From: Desulfoscipio gibsoniae DSM 7213
GTDB taxonomy: Bacteria; Bacillota; Desulfotomaculia; Desulfotomaculales; Desulfallaceae
Length of the DNA: 64,000 bases
Direction of reading: 5' to 3'
NCBI RefSeq assembly: GCF_000233715.2
Contig: NC_021184.1
Location: 4,398,001-4,462,000 of the forward strand
Below, one piece after another: positions 9,424 to 17,940 of the stretch. Position 1 is the first letter of the stretch; every line of letters starts with the position of its first letter. A program made the translations under genes and the position numbers. Below the pieces are notes generated by a model. The model made no database searches. It saw only the letters and a program-made list of their open reading frames with translations, and had not been told where the DNA came from.

Positions 9424-9540
9424 AAACCTGGTCAGAAAGTCCAATATAATTCCGTTAACAACTAATACTGCAAAGATACCGATAATGTCAGCCCACATAT
9501 TGGTATTTGAAGCTTGTACGAACGCTTTTTAACCAGGTTT
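9424..9540. mobile_element. MITE-like element, copy 2
   Basis: A 117-bp unit with terminal inverted repeats AAACCTGGTCAGAAAG and AAACCTGGTTAAAAAG, and the same interior as copy 1 at 4113-4233. No coding capacity. It occupies most of the gap between the toxin-antitoxin pair and uvrB. Confidence 0.7.
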
Positions 9541-9699
9541 ATAGAAATACTTTTATTATGATGTAAACTTTTTTCCTCACACACCCAGTTCAGGTGTCAA
9601 ATGCTGATATCCTTACCTATTTCCTTACTATACCAGAGGAAGTTTCTGGAATCAAGAGATGGTGCTGATCAATTAGTCAATGCAACACACATATCATAG

Positions 9700-9730
9700 T
9701 GAAAGTTTAAGAAAGTTTAAGCCTGACCCC
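9700..9730 (-). repeat. Family-A repeat forming the 3' end of uvrB
   Basis: A copy whose distal bases have diverged; the core GGGGTCAGGCTTAAAC is intact and contains the uvrB stop. Confidence 0.85.
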
Positions 9731-11696
9731 TCAGCTCGATGATGGCGTCGCGAAGTTGGGCGGCCTGCTCGAATTCCAGGCGCCGGGCAGCTTCCTGCAT
9801 TTCTTTCTCCAGGCGGGTCAGCAGCTTTTTAATTTCCTTTTTACTCAGCTTGCCGTTTTTGGCGTCTATAGCGACGTTGTAAACCGCCGGTGTTTCGGTC
9901 ACCCTGGTGGCCTCGATAACACTATGCACCGCTTTGCGTACGGTTTGGGGGGTAATACCGTGGACCAGGTTATATTCGGTCTGCAGCTTGCGGCGGCGCT
10001 CGGTTTCCCCGATAGCTTTAGCCATAGAGTCGGTGATTTTGTCGGCATACAATATCACCTGCCCGTTGACGTTGCGGGCAGCCCGGCCGATGGTCTGGAT
10101 CAGCGAGCGCTCGGAGCGCAGGTAGCCCTCTTTATCGGCATCCAGTATGGCCACCAGGCTCACCTCGGGCAAGTCCAGGCCCTCCCGCAGCAGGTTGATG
10201 CCCACCAGCACGTCAAAGGTACCCAACCGCAGATCCCGGATAATTTCCATGCGCTCAATAGTATGCACCTCCGAGTGCATATAGCGCACCCGAATGCCCG
10301 ATTCCCGCAGGTAATCAGTAAGGTCTTCGGCCATCTTCTTGGTCAAAGTGGTGATTAACACCCGTTCCTGCCTGGCCACTCGCTGGTTGATTTCGCCGAT
10401 TAAATCATCAATCTGGCCCCGGGTGGGCCGCACAAACAATTCGGGATCCACCAGGCCGGTGGGGCGGATAATCTGCTCCACCACCTGCCCGCTGTGCTCC
10501 TGTTCATAGGGGCCGGGGGTAGCGGATACATAAATTACCTGGCCCAGCCGTTCTTCAAATTCCTCAAAGGTGAGGGGACGGTTATCGAAGGCCGAGGGCA
10601 GCCGAAAACCATGCTCCACCAGCGATTCCTTGCGCGAGCGGTCCCCGGCGTACATAGCCCGCACCTGGGGAATGCTCACATGGGATTCATCAATAAACAT
10701 TAAAAAGTCATCCGGGAAATAATCCAGCAGCGTGTATGGCGGCTGGCCGGGCTCCCGCCCGGTTAGGTGCCGGGAATAGTTTTCAATACCATTGCAGAAA
10801 CCCATCTCCCGCATCATTTCTATATCGTACCTGGTTCGCTGCTCCAGCCGCTGAGCCTCCAGCAGCTTTTCCCGCCCCCGCAGCTCGGCCAGGCGCCGTT
10901 CAAGTTCCTCTTCAATACGGGCCACAGCAATATCCATACGTTCCCGGGAAATAGCGTAGTGGCTGGCCGGGAAAACCGAAACGTGCTGCCGCTCCCCGGT
11001 GATCTCACCGGTAAGCACATCGAATTCCAGCAGGCGCTCAATTTCATCGCCAAAAAAGTCCACCCGTATAGCCCGCTCGGAATTGCCCGCCGGGAATATT
11101 TCCACCACATCTCCCCGCACCCGGAAGGTGCCCCGGGTAAAGTTGACATCGTTGCGCTCGTACTGAATGTCCACCAGACGGCGCAGCACGGCGTCCCGGT
11201 CATATTCCGCCCCCCGGCGCAAGGAGAGCACCAGAGTGCTGTACTGTTCGGGGTCACCCAGGCCGTATATGCAGGACACACTGGCCACAATGATCACGTC
11301 ACGGCGCTCGAACAGCGCACAGGTGGCCGAGTGGCGCAGTTTATCGATCTCGTCGTTAACAGAGGAATCTTTTTCAATATAAGTGTCGGTGTGGGGAATA
11401 TATGCCTCGGGCTGGTAATAGTCGTAATAGCTTACAAAATACTCCACCGCGTTATTGGGAAAAAACTCCTTAAACTCACTGCACAACTGGGCAGCCAGTG
11501 TTTTATTATGGGCCAGCACCAGCGCGGGCCGCTGCACCCTCTGAATAACCTGGGCCATGGTATAGGTCTTGCCGCTGCCGGTCACTCCCAGCAAGGTCTG
11601 GTGTTTCAGTCCGTCACCGAGCCCCTCCACCAGCTCATTAATTGCCCGGGGCTGGTCACCCCGGGGCGCGTAGGAGGATTTCAATTCAAATTGCAT
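9717..11696 (-). CDS. uvrB: UvrABC system protein B (excinuclease helicase subunit)
   Basis: UvrB is loaded by UvrA onto the lesion and recruits UvrC. At 659 residues it is typical. Visible are Walker A GVTGSGKT near residue 40, the beta-hairpin [12 protein letters not shown], the DESH Walker B box, helicase motifs ([14 protein letters not shown]) and the C-terminal UVR coiled coil ([19 protein letters not shown]). The ATG at 11696 has GGGGTGA 5 bases upstream; an in-frame GTG nine bases earlier lies inside that ribosome site. The C-terminal Arg-Gly-Gln-Ala and stop come from a family-A repeat, as in uvrA. Confidence 0.97.
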   Translation of the reverse strand: MQFELKSSYAPRGDQPRAINELVEGLGDGLKHQTLLGVTGSGKTYTMAQVIQRVQRPALVLAHNKTLAAQLCSEFKEFFPNNAVEYFVSYYDYYQPEAYIPHTDTYIEKDSSVNDEIDKLRHSATCALFERRDVIIVASVSCIYGLGDPEQYSTLVLSLRRGAEYDRDAVLRRLVDIQYERNDVNFTRGTFRVRGDVVEIFPAGNSERAIRVDFFGDEIERLLEFDVLTGEITGERQHVSVFPASHYAISRERMDIAVARIEEELERRLAELRGREKLLEAQRLEQRTRYDIEMMREMGFCNGIENYSRHLTGREPGQPPYTLLDYFPDDFLMFIDESHVSIPQVRAMYAGDRSRKESLVEHGFRLPSAFDNRPLTFEEFEERLGQVIYVSATPGPYEQEHSGQVVEQIIRPTGLVDPELFVRPTRGQIDDLIGEINQRVARQERVLITTLTKKMAEDLTDYLRESGIRVRYMHSEVHTIERMEIIRDLRLGTFDVLVGINLLREGLDLPEVSLVAILDADKEGYLRSERSLIQTIGRAARNVNGQVILYADKITDSMAKAIGETERRRKLQTEYNLVHGITPQTVRKAVHSVIEATRVTETPAVYNVAIDAKNGKLSKKEIKKLLTRLEKEMQEAARRLEFEQAAQLRDAIIELRGQA

Positions 11697-11790
11697 AATT
11701 CTCACCCCGCTAAATTATATCACACCGGGCAACGGCAAAAAATTCACCTTAATTTAATATAAGGGTATTGATCGATATGCTTTTGAACTT

Positions 11791-11829
11791 ATGAAATATG
11801 TTTCATAACCGGACAATAAGTTGTATAAT
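11791..11829 (+). promoter_or_regulatory. Palindrome and -10 upstream of the NifU/IscU gene
   Basis: ATGAAA-TATG-TTTCAT at 11791-11806 is a perfect palindrome in the -35 region of a TATAAT at 11824-11829. It could be an operator; the regulator is unknown. Confidence 0.4.
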
Positions 11830-11863
11830 AAAGTAAATGGACAAAATCAAAGAGGTGAATATC

Positions 11864-12334
11864 ATGTCAGTACTGGAATATAACGAATTGACCCTGGACC
11901 ATTTTCAAAATCCCCGCAATGTGGGGGTGGTGGAAAATAATAATGGCTATGGCAAGGTGGGCGAGGCCGGCTGTGGTGACATTTGCGAAATAACATTACG
12001 CATAGAAAAGGATGCCATCAAGGATATAAAATTCCGGGTCTACGGCTGCGCGGGAGCCATCGCCACCTCCAGCGTGGTCACCGAAATGACCAGGGGAAAA
12101 GATATTAATTACGCCTTACAATTAAACGATGACGATGTGGTGGAATACCTGGGCGGTCTGCCCGAAAAGAAAAAACACTGTTCCCTGTTGGCTATCAAAG
12201 CCATGCGTCAGGCTATTTACGACTACCTGCTGAACAGGCGTTTAAAGGAAAGCCAAATCAGCTCTAGAGAGGACTTTGATATTATAGACAATGAAATAAT
12301 GCAGGAAATTATCAGCCGTTCCAACCAGACCTGA
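11864..12334 (+). CDS. Iron-sulfur cluster assembly scaffold protein (NifU-N/IscU-like)
   Basis: Scaffold on which [2Fe-2S]/[4Fe-4S] clusters are built before transfer. The three cluster-ligand cysteines are present in EAGCGDIC, YGCAGAIAT and KKHCSLLA. The start is the ATG at 11864 (MSVLEYNEL) with AGAGGTGA about 6 bases upstream, rather than the ATG at 11837. It has 156 residues, with a C-terminal helical tail slightly longer than classical IscU. No cysteine desulfurase gene is adjacent. It is divergent from uvrB. Confidence 0.92.
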   Translation: MSVLEYNELTLDHFQNPRNVGVVENNNGYGKVGEAGCGDICEITLRIEKDAIKDIKFRVYGCAGAIATSSVVTEMTRGKDINYALQLNDDDVVEYLGGLPEKKKHCSLLAIKAMRQAIYDYLLNRRLKESQISSREDFDIIDNEIMQEIISRSNQT

Positions 12335-12387
12335 TTTTTCCTGCATTACAATATCTACCGGGTGGCTTACATGTTTTAAATATTCCC

Positions 12388-12489
12388 TTTACTACAGCAA
12401 AAAGCATAGCAGATTTTCCGTAGTGCCAGGTGTTGAAAATTGAGAACGAGCTGGGGCATGGCCCAATAAGTAATTTTCGCTGTAGTATT
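12388..12489. repeat. Inverted-repeat element with a degenerate family-B half site
   Basis: TACTACAGCAAAAA near 12388 and its near-complement TTTTCGCTGTAGTA near 12475 bracket a degenerate GTGCCAGGTGTTGAAAA. A similar segment with GGGCAATGCCCAATAGTAA and CTGCAGTATTA lies at 41553-41587. No coding capacity. Confidence 0.45.
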
Positions 12490-12526
12490 AGAAAAATAAT
12501 CAAGATGAAGACATAACTCACTCTAT

Positions 12527-12976
12527 TTATTCCCCGGCCCCAATATTTTTCAGCAGCTGTATTACATCGGTACATCTATTGTCCTCCGCCAGCAGCAGCG
12601 CCGTCAAGCCGCTGCTGCTCACGGCATGGACATTGGCCCCCCGGGACAGCAGCAATTCCACAACACCTGCATGGCCGGCATGGGCCGCCACCATCAACGC
12701 TGTTACACCATCCTCGCTGCTTTCATTTACATCAACACCTGCGGACAGCAGTAATTTAAGTATATCAACATGGCCATTGTGTGCCGCAAGCATAAAAGCA
12801 TTGGCGTCATACATTGTTTTAGCATCAAGTTTTATACCAGCTTCTAAAAATAGCTCTACAGCTCTGGTGTTACCCTCTTCCACACATTTTAAGAAAGTAT
12901 CGTCATCATAGGAAATGTTCATTTGTTCTAATGCCGTACGGGCAGCTTCAGGGTTTCCTTTATAATTTGTAACCAA
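12527..12976 (-). CDS. Ankyrin-repeat protein
   Basis: A 149-residue soluble protein with about three ankyrin repeats: residues 20-55, 56-90 (AFMLAAHNGHVDILKLLLSA) and 91-125 (ALMVAAHAGHAGVVELLLSR), then a partial capping repeat. Ankyrin repeats bind partner proteins; none is indicated by the neighbours. The start is TTG with AAAGGA about 9 bases upstream; no in-frame ATG fits better. It shares the accessory segment between the NifU-like gene and the lipoprotein gene. Confidence 0.85.
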   Translation of the reverse strand: MVTNYKGNPEAARTALEQMNISYDDDTFLKCVEEGNTRAVELFLEAGIKLDAKTMYDANAFMLAAHNGHVDILKLLLSAGVDVNESSEDGVTALMVAAHAGHAGVVELLLSRGANVHAVSSSGLTALLLAEDNRCTDVIQLLKNIGAGE

Positions 12977-13117
12977 AATAAGTCATCCTTTCTGTATACC
13001 AAGCCAGGTGAGTAATTAACGGTTTTTATAATCAGACAATTAATCACCATCTTCACAGTTTAATTTTATCACACCGGGCAAGTCCTCTAATAAAGCCATT
13101 CATCTCTTCAATTGATT

Positions 13118-13176
13118 GGTGCCGGGTGTTAAAAGGTTGAAAATCTTAGATTTTCAACCTTTCAACACCCGGCACC
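13118..13176. repeat. Family-B full palindrome (59 bp)
   Basis: Arms GGTGCCGGGTGTTAAAAGG.. and ..CCTTTCAACACCCGGCACC pair over 28 bases with one mismatch and a 3-base loop. It lies 8 bases beyond the stop of the lipoprotein gene and could act as its terminator, though no T tract follows. Confidence 0.85.
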
Positions 13177-13183
13177 AGCAGCT

Positions 13184-14818
13184 TTACTGGCCGCCTCCTT
13201 GCCCCTGTCCCCCCTGCTGGCCACCTTGTTCACCGTCCTGCTGGCCACCTTGCTGGCCTGCAGTTTCTATTTTCTTTACCTCACCATCTATCTGTACTTC
13301 CATTGTCTTACCATCCTGGGTGGTGATGCGCAGCGTTGTTTTACCCTGCTGTCCCTGCTGGCCTTGCTGAGCACTTTGACCCTGCTGGCCTTGCTGGTTT
13401 TGCTCATCCTCCTGGCTCTGCTGGTCATCCTGTCCCTGCTCGCCGCCCTGCTGTCCACTCTGTTGTTCACCCTGCGCCTGCTGTTGGCCGGCCTGTTCCT
13501 CCCGGGCTTTCTTTAATTCCTTCCAGCGTTCTTCCAATAAATATGCATTTTTAGCGGTTATAAGGCGCACCGGCACAACCCTGGCCGGCACGCTATAATC
13601 GCCGTTATTAAACTTATCGCCGTACTGCCAGTACCCGGTTCTGGCCAAACCCACCGCCGCCTCCAGGGCAAACCGCCCCAGCATCTCGGGCTGCAAATCC
13701 ACCTCTGCATCATGTTCACCGCTGACAAGCCCCTTCGAAGCCTTTTCATCGGCCCCGGCACCCACGGTTAAAACACTTTTATCGAGCCCACCCATTTTTA
13801 AAAACTCCACAGCCGCCATAGCTAAAGTGCTGTCATTGGCCAATATTACGTCAATTCTTCCTTCCCTGCTCATAACCTCGGCCAGATTGGCGGCAACCGT
13901 GGACTGATCCCAGTTGGGGTGTTCATAAACTTCCACAATTTTAAAATCCTCTTGTCCCTGCAGCGCCGCCTGGTTGGCGGCGGTAATTTCCCGGGCTACC
14001 TGATCACGCGGGTCCCCCTGCAGTATAACCATATTTAATGGACGCTGCCGGGGCAGCTGGGCTACCACATTGTAATCCACCGCCCCGGTAACATTTGCCT
14101 GCCCACCGCTACTTCCCTGTCCGGCCCCGGCATTTTCCTGCTGCTCACCGCCACCCCCCTGACTTGCCCCATCCTGCTGTGTACTACCGGCACCCTGACC
14201 AGTCCCACCCTGTTGCTGCCCGCCCTGGCTAGCATCACCCTGACCACCATCCGGTCGAATAATGGTACCCGCCGGTGGTGGTGTAAATTGAATACCGCTT
14301 TGGGCCTCAGCTGCCCGGCTCAGTGCTTCTTGCACAAAACGGGCCTGCAGCCGCCCCACCATTGTGTGATCCGAGGCAATATAACCCTCTACAGGGGTGT
14401 TCACAGGCAGGTTCTCCAGAGCCACCACCTTGATGCCGGAACGGGCCAGGTTTTCCACCAGAACCTGCGCCGTGCCGGGATCAACCGGCTGCAACACCAC
14501 TGCCTTGACCTGTTTATCAGCCAGCCCATTCAGCTGTTTTTGCTGTTCCGCCGGATCATTACGGGCATCCAGCCAGGTTACATCGGCATTCAACTGCTTC
14601 TTTTGCTCATCCACCACTTTTTTTATCGTTTTGTTACCATCCCGGTTCATATCCGCAAAAGCAAAGGCAATCTTTACCGGCGGCTCTGCAGGCTTACGCT
14701 GCGCTTCCTGATTGCTGCAGGCTGTCATTAAAAGCATCAATACCAACAGCAAAGCAGCGACAAGTAAGGCACATGTTTGATTTAAGCATAAATAGCTTTT
14801 TACCCTAGATTCACGCAT
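13184..14818 (-). CDS. Sugar-binding-type lipoprotein with Gln/Gly-rich insertions
   Basis: A 544-residue lipoprotein: signal peptide with lipobox LMTAC (Cys near residue 35), then a periplasmic-binding-protein type 1 (Peripla_BP_4-like) fold (KIAFAFADMNRDGNKTIKK, VVLQPVDPG, ILANDSTLAMAAVEFLKMGG). The fold is interrupted near residues 195-245 by a Gly/Gln/Ser-rich insert, and the C-terminal 110 residues are mostly Gln, Gly, Glu and Asp around one short ordered stretch (TTLRITTQDGKTMEVQIDGE). The start is the second ATG (14818), 6-7 bases after GGAGGT. No permease or ATPase gene is adjacent, so it may be a receptor rather than an importer component. The insertions are unlike ordinary members of the family. 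Confidence 0.82.
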   Translation of the reverse strand: MRESRVKSYLCLNQTCALLVAALLLVLMLLMTACSNQEAQRKPAEPPVKIAFAFADMNRDGNKTIKKVVDEQKKQLNADVTWLDARNDPAEQQKQLNGLADKQVKAVVLQPVDPGTAQVLVENLARSGIKVVALENLPVNTPVEGYIASDHTMVGRLQARFVQEALSRAAEAQSGIQFTPPPAGTIIRPDGGQGDASQGGQQQGGTGQGAGSTQQDGASQGGGGEQQENAGAGQGSSGGQANVTGAVDYNVVAQLPRQRPLNMVILQGDPRDQVAREITAANQAALQGQEDFKIVEVYEHPNWDQSTVAANLAEVMSREGRIDVILANDSTLAMAAVEFLKMGGLDKSVLTVGAGADEKASKGLVSGEHDAEVDLQPEMLGRFALEAAVGLARTGYWQYGDKFNNGDYSVPARVVPVRLITAKNAYLLEERWKELKKAREEQAGQQQAQGEQQSGQQGGEQGQDDQQSQEDEQNQQGQQGQSAQQGQQGQQGKTTLRITTQDGKTMEVQIDGEVKKIETAGQQGGQQDGEQGGQQGGQGQGGGQ

Positions 14819-15139
14819 TGAGCCACCTCCGGGCATGTTCCGTTATACGCTGGTAATAAGGTTACTAATTCCTTATTTTGCAAAAAAAACACGTGACGCC
14901 CTGGTGTAGCTTGCCTTGCAATCCAGTGCCAGGGAGCGCATTAACGTTATTACAAAGCTATATTTATGCTTTGCTGCACGGCAAGTCTTTATTCAAGGGC
15001 AGCCATGACGAAAACAGGAAAAATCATGCGTTATAATATCAATTTTGCAAAAAATTTATCCTCAAAAAAAGACAAACTATACCCGGAGCCAAATGCGGCA
15101 ATAAATAGTGCTAAATATAACCAAACAGGCATAAGTATC

Positions 15140-15167
15140 TGGTATAATAGGTATAATCTGGGAGGTG
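15140..15167 (+). promoter_or_regulatory. Extended -10 promoter and ribosome site of the DUF2508 gene
   Basis: TGGTATAAT at 15140-15148 is an extended -10, with a second TATAAT at 15152. GGGAGGTG at 15160-15167 precedes the chosen GTG start at 15173. Confidence 0.55.
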
Positions 15168-15172
15168 TCTGT

Positions 15173-15508
15173 GTGTATAAAATTTACCTTGATCGCTTTC
15201 TAACATGGCTAACGCCTTTAAAAAAAGAACCGCCCGGGCTGCTGGAAGCTGTTAATTCGGCCAGGCGGGATTGGAAACAAGCTCAGTATGACATTAATTT
15301 TGTCAGTGATAGCAACCTTATTGATTATACAATACACAAGATCAAGGCCGGCGAAAGACAATATATGGCGCTGCTGCAAGAAGCCAGACAGCAAAGTATT
15401 ACAGCCTGGCAGGAGGAACCGCAGTGCCCCTCTGCAACCTGCGAAGCACCCCAAACTTCAAAAGAAGGTCCACAGACCAGGGAAAAGATGATGGGACCAT
15501 CTTTATAG
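15173..15508 (+). CDS. DUF2508 (YaaL-like) small protein
   Basis: A 111-residue soluble helical protein. Residues 10-80 match the DUF2508/YaaL pattern (LLEAVNSARRDWKQAQYDI, SNLIDYTIHKIKAGERQY). Function is unknown; B. subtilis YaaL sits near recR and bofA, which are not here. The frame is open much further upstream, but the GTG at 15173 directly follows GGGAGGTG and begins the conserved part. The C-terminal 30 residues are Pro/Gln/Lys-rich and probably disordered. Confidence 0.75.
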   Translation: MYKIYLDRFLTWLTPLKKEPPGLLEAVNSARRDWKQAQYDINFVSDSNLIDYTIHKIKAGERQYMALLQEARQQSITAWQEEPQCPSATCEAPQTSKEGPQTREKMMGPSL

Positions 15509-15570
15509 CTGTATCGAGGCTGGCAAAGTAAATAATAATAAGCGCTTTGTTGCGTTCACATCCCACAGGC

Positions 15571-16167
15571 TTACCGGGAACTCGAGGCCGGGGTTGCCAA
15601 ACCCAGCTCGACCAGCTTGGCCCGGATGGACTGCATATCCGACCAGGCCTCAGCCTTGCGTGAAGTATCCCGCAGTAGTGCGGCGGGATGGTAAGTAGAG
15701 GTAATCCAGAACCCTTTGCGCTCCGCCCACTGTCCCCGCGTCCTGGTAATACGCGCCTCGGGGCCGATAATGTGCCGCACCGCCGTCGCACCCAGGCACA
15801 CAATGATCCGGGGCCGCACTATATCCACCTGGGCTCTTAAAAATGGCAAACATTTTTCGCCCTCCTCCGGGGTGGGCACCCGGTTGCCGGGCGGCCGGCA
15901 CTTGACAATATTGCAGATGATGGCGTTTTTTTCCCGGCTAAGGTCAATGGCGGCCAGCATCCGGTCCAGCAGCTGCCCGGCCGGGCCGACAAACGGCCGC
16001 CCCTGTAAATCCTCCTGTTCCCCGGGGCCCTCACCCACAAACATCACGGGCGCCTCTAAAACTCCCTCCCCGAAAACCACATTGGTACGCCGGGACGCCA
16101 GGGGGCAAGCACTGCAGCTCAGACATACTTCCTTTACCCGGTTCCAACGAGTGAGTTTATCATTCAC
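15571..16167 (-). CDS. Type 4 uracil-DNA glycosylase (4Fe-4S)
   Basis: Removes uracil from DNA at the start of base-excision repair. Family 4 signatures: the N-terminal cysteine pair in CLSCSACPL, active-site motif GEGPGEQEDLQGRPFVGPAG (about 45-64), cluster ligands in CNIVKCRPPGNR, and the late HPAALL motif. It has 198 residues. GTG start with AAGGTG upstream. It is monocistronic on the minus strand, just downstream of the SIR2/HAM1-like pair but separated by 230 bases and a family-A repeat. Confidence 0.92.
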   Translation of the reverse strand: MNDKLTRWNRVKEVCLSCSACPLASRRTNVVFGEGVLEAPVMFVGEGPGEQEDLQGRPFVGPAGQLLDRMLAAIDLSREKNAIICNIVKCRPPGNRVPTPEEGEKCLPFLRAQVDIVRPRIIVCLGATAVRHIIGPEARITRTRGQWAERKGFWITSTYHPAALLRDTSRKAEAWSDMQSIRAKLVELGLATPASSSR

Positions 16168-16381
16168 CGTACAACACCTTCATTTACTTCATTTTCCGCA
16201 AGTTTCATTTGCCCCGCCAAAGGACGTGCTCTTGGTATCAGTGGTTAGGACAGTGATACACCGCCTGGAAATAGTGTTAACCTAATACAGTTGGTTTGAT
16301 CAACTATGTTTACCGCTGTAACCAGGGTTTTTTAGAATAAGGTGAGGTGCCAGAGCTTATATTTGCTTATTCGCATAATAA

Positions 16382-16412
16382 AGTTAGTTTAAGAAACTTT
16401 AAGCCTGACCCC
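16382..16412 (-). repeat. Family-A repeat forming the 3' end of the SIR2-like gene
   Basis: A nearly consensus 31-bp copy; its GGGGTCAGGCTTAA supplies the final codons and stop of the gene. Confidence 0.85.
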
Positions 16413-17214
16413 TTACGCGATTGCGCAGGTCCACCATGAATTCAGTGAAATCAGCGCTGAAATCATCCGAATCCAGGCAGATGAACTTCATGCCTTTTTT
16501 ACCGTAAATCGTTTCAAATACATAGTTAGGCTTCATGGTGACCATGAAAGCCTTGCAATTAGCTTGCATGATTTTAAAAAGCTTGCTCCACATGTACCGA
16601 ATATCAAGGTCCCGAAAACTGTATCCTAAAAATAATACGGTTTTACCCAGCAGATCCGCACGCAATTTGATATCCACAGGGCCTTCCATGTCCAGCCTGT
16701 TGTGATAGTCTGTCTCACTAATTACCAGCGTCTCGTCAAGATCCAGGGTGCCGTGAAACTTGACAATCTGGGTCACGTTGTCCGGGGCAGCCAGAATATC
16801 GTCCAATGTGGCAATGGGGTAATAGGGTACCCCGTAATACCGGAAGGCCATTTCAATCATTTCATCGAAATTAGTAGTATATATTTTAGGGAAATGCATA
16901 TCCACCAGGCACTTGTGTGCCTGGGAGGCAGCAATATCAATCTTAATGGAGCGCAGGTTGCGATCAATTATTTTACTGATCCGGTTTTTACTGCCACCAT
17001 GGCAGATAATATGGTACTCGGCAATTTGCAAAAAGTCCCCGTGCAAAAACAGTATATCCGGATCAATATCCAGATCTTCAGCCACCCTAGCCATCAAAAC
17101 ATCCCATTCCGGCAGTCCCAAATTGCGTGACAGACCGGCCCCCACAAAGGGGATAATTTTCTTTTCACGGATGTCCTGGGCCAGCTCATCCATTAACTTG
17201 TCGTAACTTACCAT
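16399..17214 (-). CDS. SIR2-like (SIR2_2) NAD-binding domain protein
   Basis: A 271-residue stand-alone SIR2-fold protein. Expected NAD-site motifs are intact: GAGLS (25-29), TTNFD (113-117), the HG pair with the candidate catalytic His (154-155) and GYSFRDLD (197-204). There are no zinc-finger cysteines of classical deacetylase sirtuins. Stand-alone SIR2 domains of this type often act as NAD-depleting effectors in anti-phage systems; that role is inferred here. Its ATG overlaps the 3' end of the HAM1-like gene by 7 bases, so the two are co-translated. The C-terminal Arg-Gly-Gln-Ala is translated from a family-A repeat. Confidence 0.85.
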   Translation of the reverse strand: MVSYDKLMDELAQDIREKKIIPFVGAGLSRNLGLPEWDVLMARVAEDLDIDPDILFLHGDFLQIAEYHIICHGGSKNRISKIIDRNLRSIKIDIAASQAHKCLVDMHFPKIYTTNFDEMIEMAFRYYGVPYYPIATLDDILAAPDNVTQIVKFHGTLDLDETLVISETDYHNRLDMEGPVDIKLRADLLGKTVLFLGYSFRDLDIRYMWSKLFKIMQANCKAFMVTMKPNYVFETIYGKKGMKFICLDSDDFSADFTEFMVDLRNRVRGQA

Positions 17215-17777
17215 GTCCTCACCGCCTGAAGGGATAAAAACTCCTTAAATTTTTTGGCCGCCTGGCCCCGGGCCGATATTTTCAATTTCTCTTCCAGCGG
17301 CATAGCCGCCAGTGATTTGGCCGACCCATCAGGTATGAATAAACATTCCCAGGTATCCGTGGGTCCATCAGGCTCGGTGGCGATGGTACCCTGCATGTCG
17401 GCCTCGAAAATATATATGCGGCGGCTGTTGCAATAACCGATAATGGTACGCACCGTGGCCCGCCGGCTGGTTTCACACTGCATCAGCCGCAAAAAACCGG
17501 ACATACCCAACTGCCCCCACATCTCCGGGGTCATAGCGCCGGGCAAATCATTCCAGGAATCAATGCTTACCCCGGTGTGATCCACAAATAACCGGGCTCT
17601 TTTTTCGGCAAAGGCCAACAGCACCTTGCCGCGCACAACCTCCCGCTGGTTATCCCCCTGGGGTTCCCGGACATTTAAACTAACAGGTATAAACTGATGT
17701 GGAGCCAGTAACAGTTCATATTCCATAATTTTTTGCCGGTTGCCGGTTACAAATCTCATTGGTTTTATCTTATCCAC
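17208..17777 (-). CDS. HAM1/RdgB-like nucleotide pyrophosphatase-family protein
   Basis: A 189-residue protein of the Ham1/ITPase fold, enzymes that hydrolyse non-canonical purine NTPs to NMP. Visible are the phosphate-binding TGNRQKIMEYELLL (residues 11-24), the central VDHTGVSIDSW and LPGAMT segments, and GTIATEPDGPTDTWECLFIP near residue 130. It diverges from housekeeping RdgB (DHTG in place of the usual DDSG, altered C-terminal basic motif), so substrate may differ. GTG start about 9 bases after AAGGAG. It is the first gene of a two-gene operon with the SIR2-like gene. Confidence 0.8.
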   Translation of the reverse strand: MDKIKPMRFVTGNRQKIMEYELLLAPHQFIPVSLNVREPQGDNQREVVRGKVLLAFAEKRARLFVDHTGVSIDSWNDLPGAMTPEMWGQLGMSGFLRLMQCETSRRATVRTIIGYCNSRRIYIFEADMQGTIATEPDGPTDTWECLFIPDGSAKSLAAMPLEEKLKISARGQAAKKFKEFLSLQAVRTW

Positions 17778-17805
17778 AAAAATTATTCTCCTTAGTAAAA
17801 GAGTA

Positions 17806-17868
17806 AAACAGTCTCAATAAAACAGTCCGGTTATTTGCACATTAGCGATATATTGCACATTATTGCAA
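17806..17868 (-). promoter_or_regulatory. Direct repeats upstream of the HAM1/SIR2-like operon
   Basis: TTGCACATTA occurs at 17835-17844 and 17853-17862 (18-base period), followed by TTGCAA at 17863. AAAACAGTC is also repeated near 17806 and 17820. Helically phased repeats just upstream of the start suggest an operator; no clear -35/-10 pair was identified. Confidence 0.4.
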
Positions 17869-17940
17869 ACTAACAACCGCACAAAGATCGCCAAGTAAAC
17901 CGGGATATAATACTATATTTTTCAACCGGCTAATCTTTAC

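Noticed and set aside
10767-11762. 331-codon plus-strand frame opposite uvrB
   Set aside because: Antisense shadow of a certain gene; no domain and no start signal.
12312-12575. 87-codon minus-strand frame between the ankyrin and NifU-like genes
   Set aside because: Overlaps both genes, covers repeat-like sequence, and has no ribosome site.
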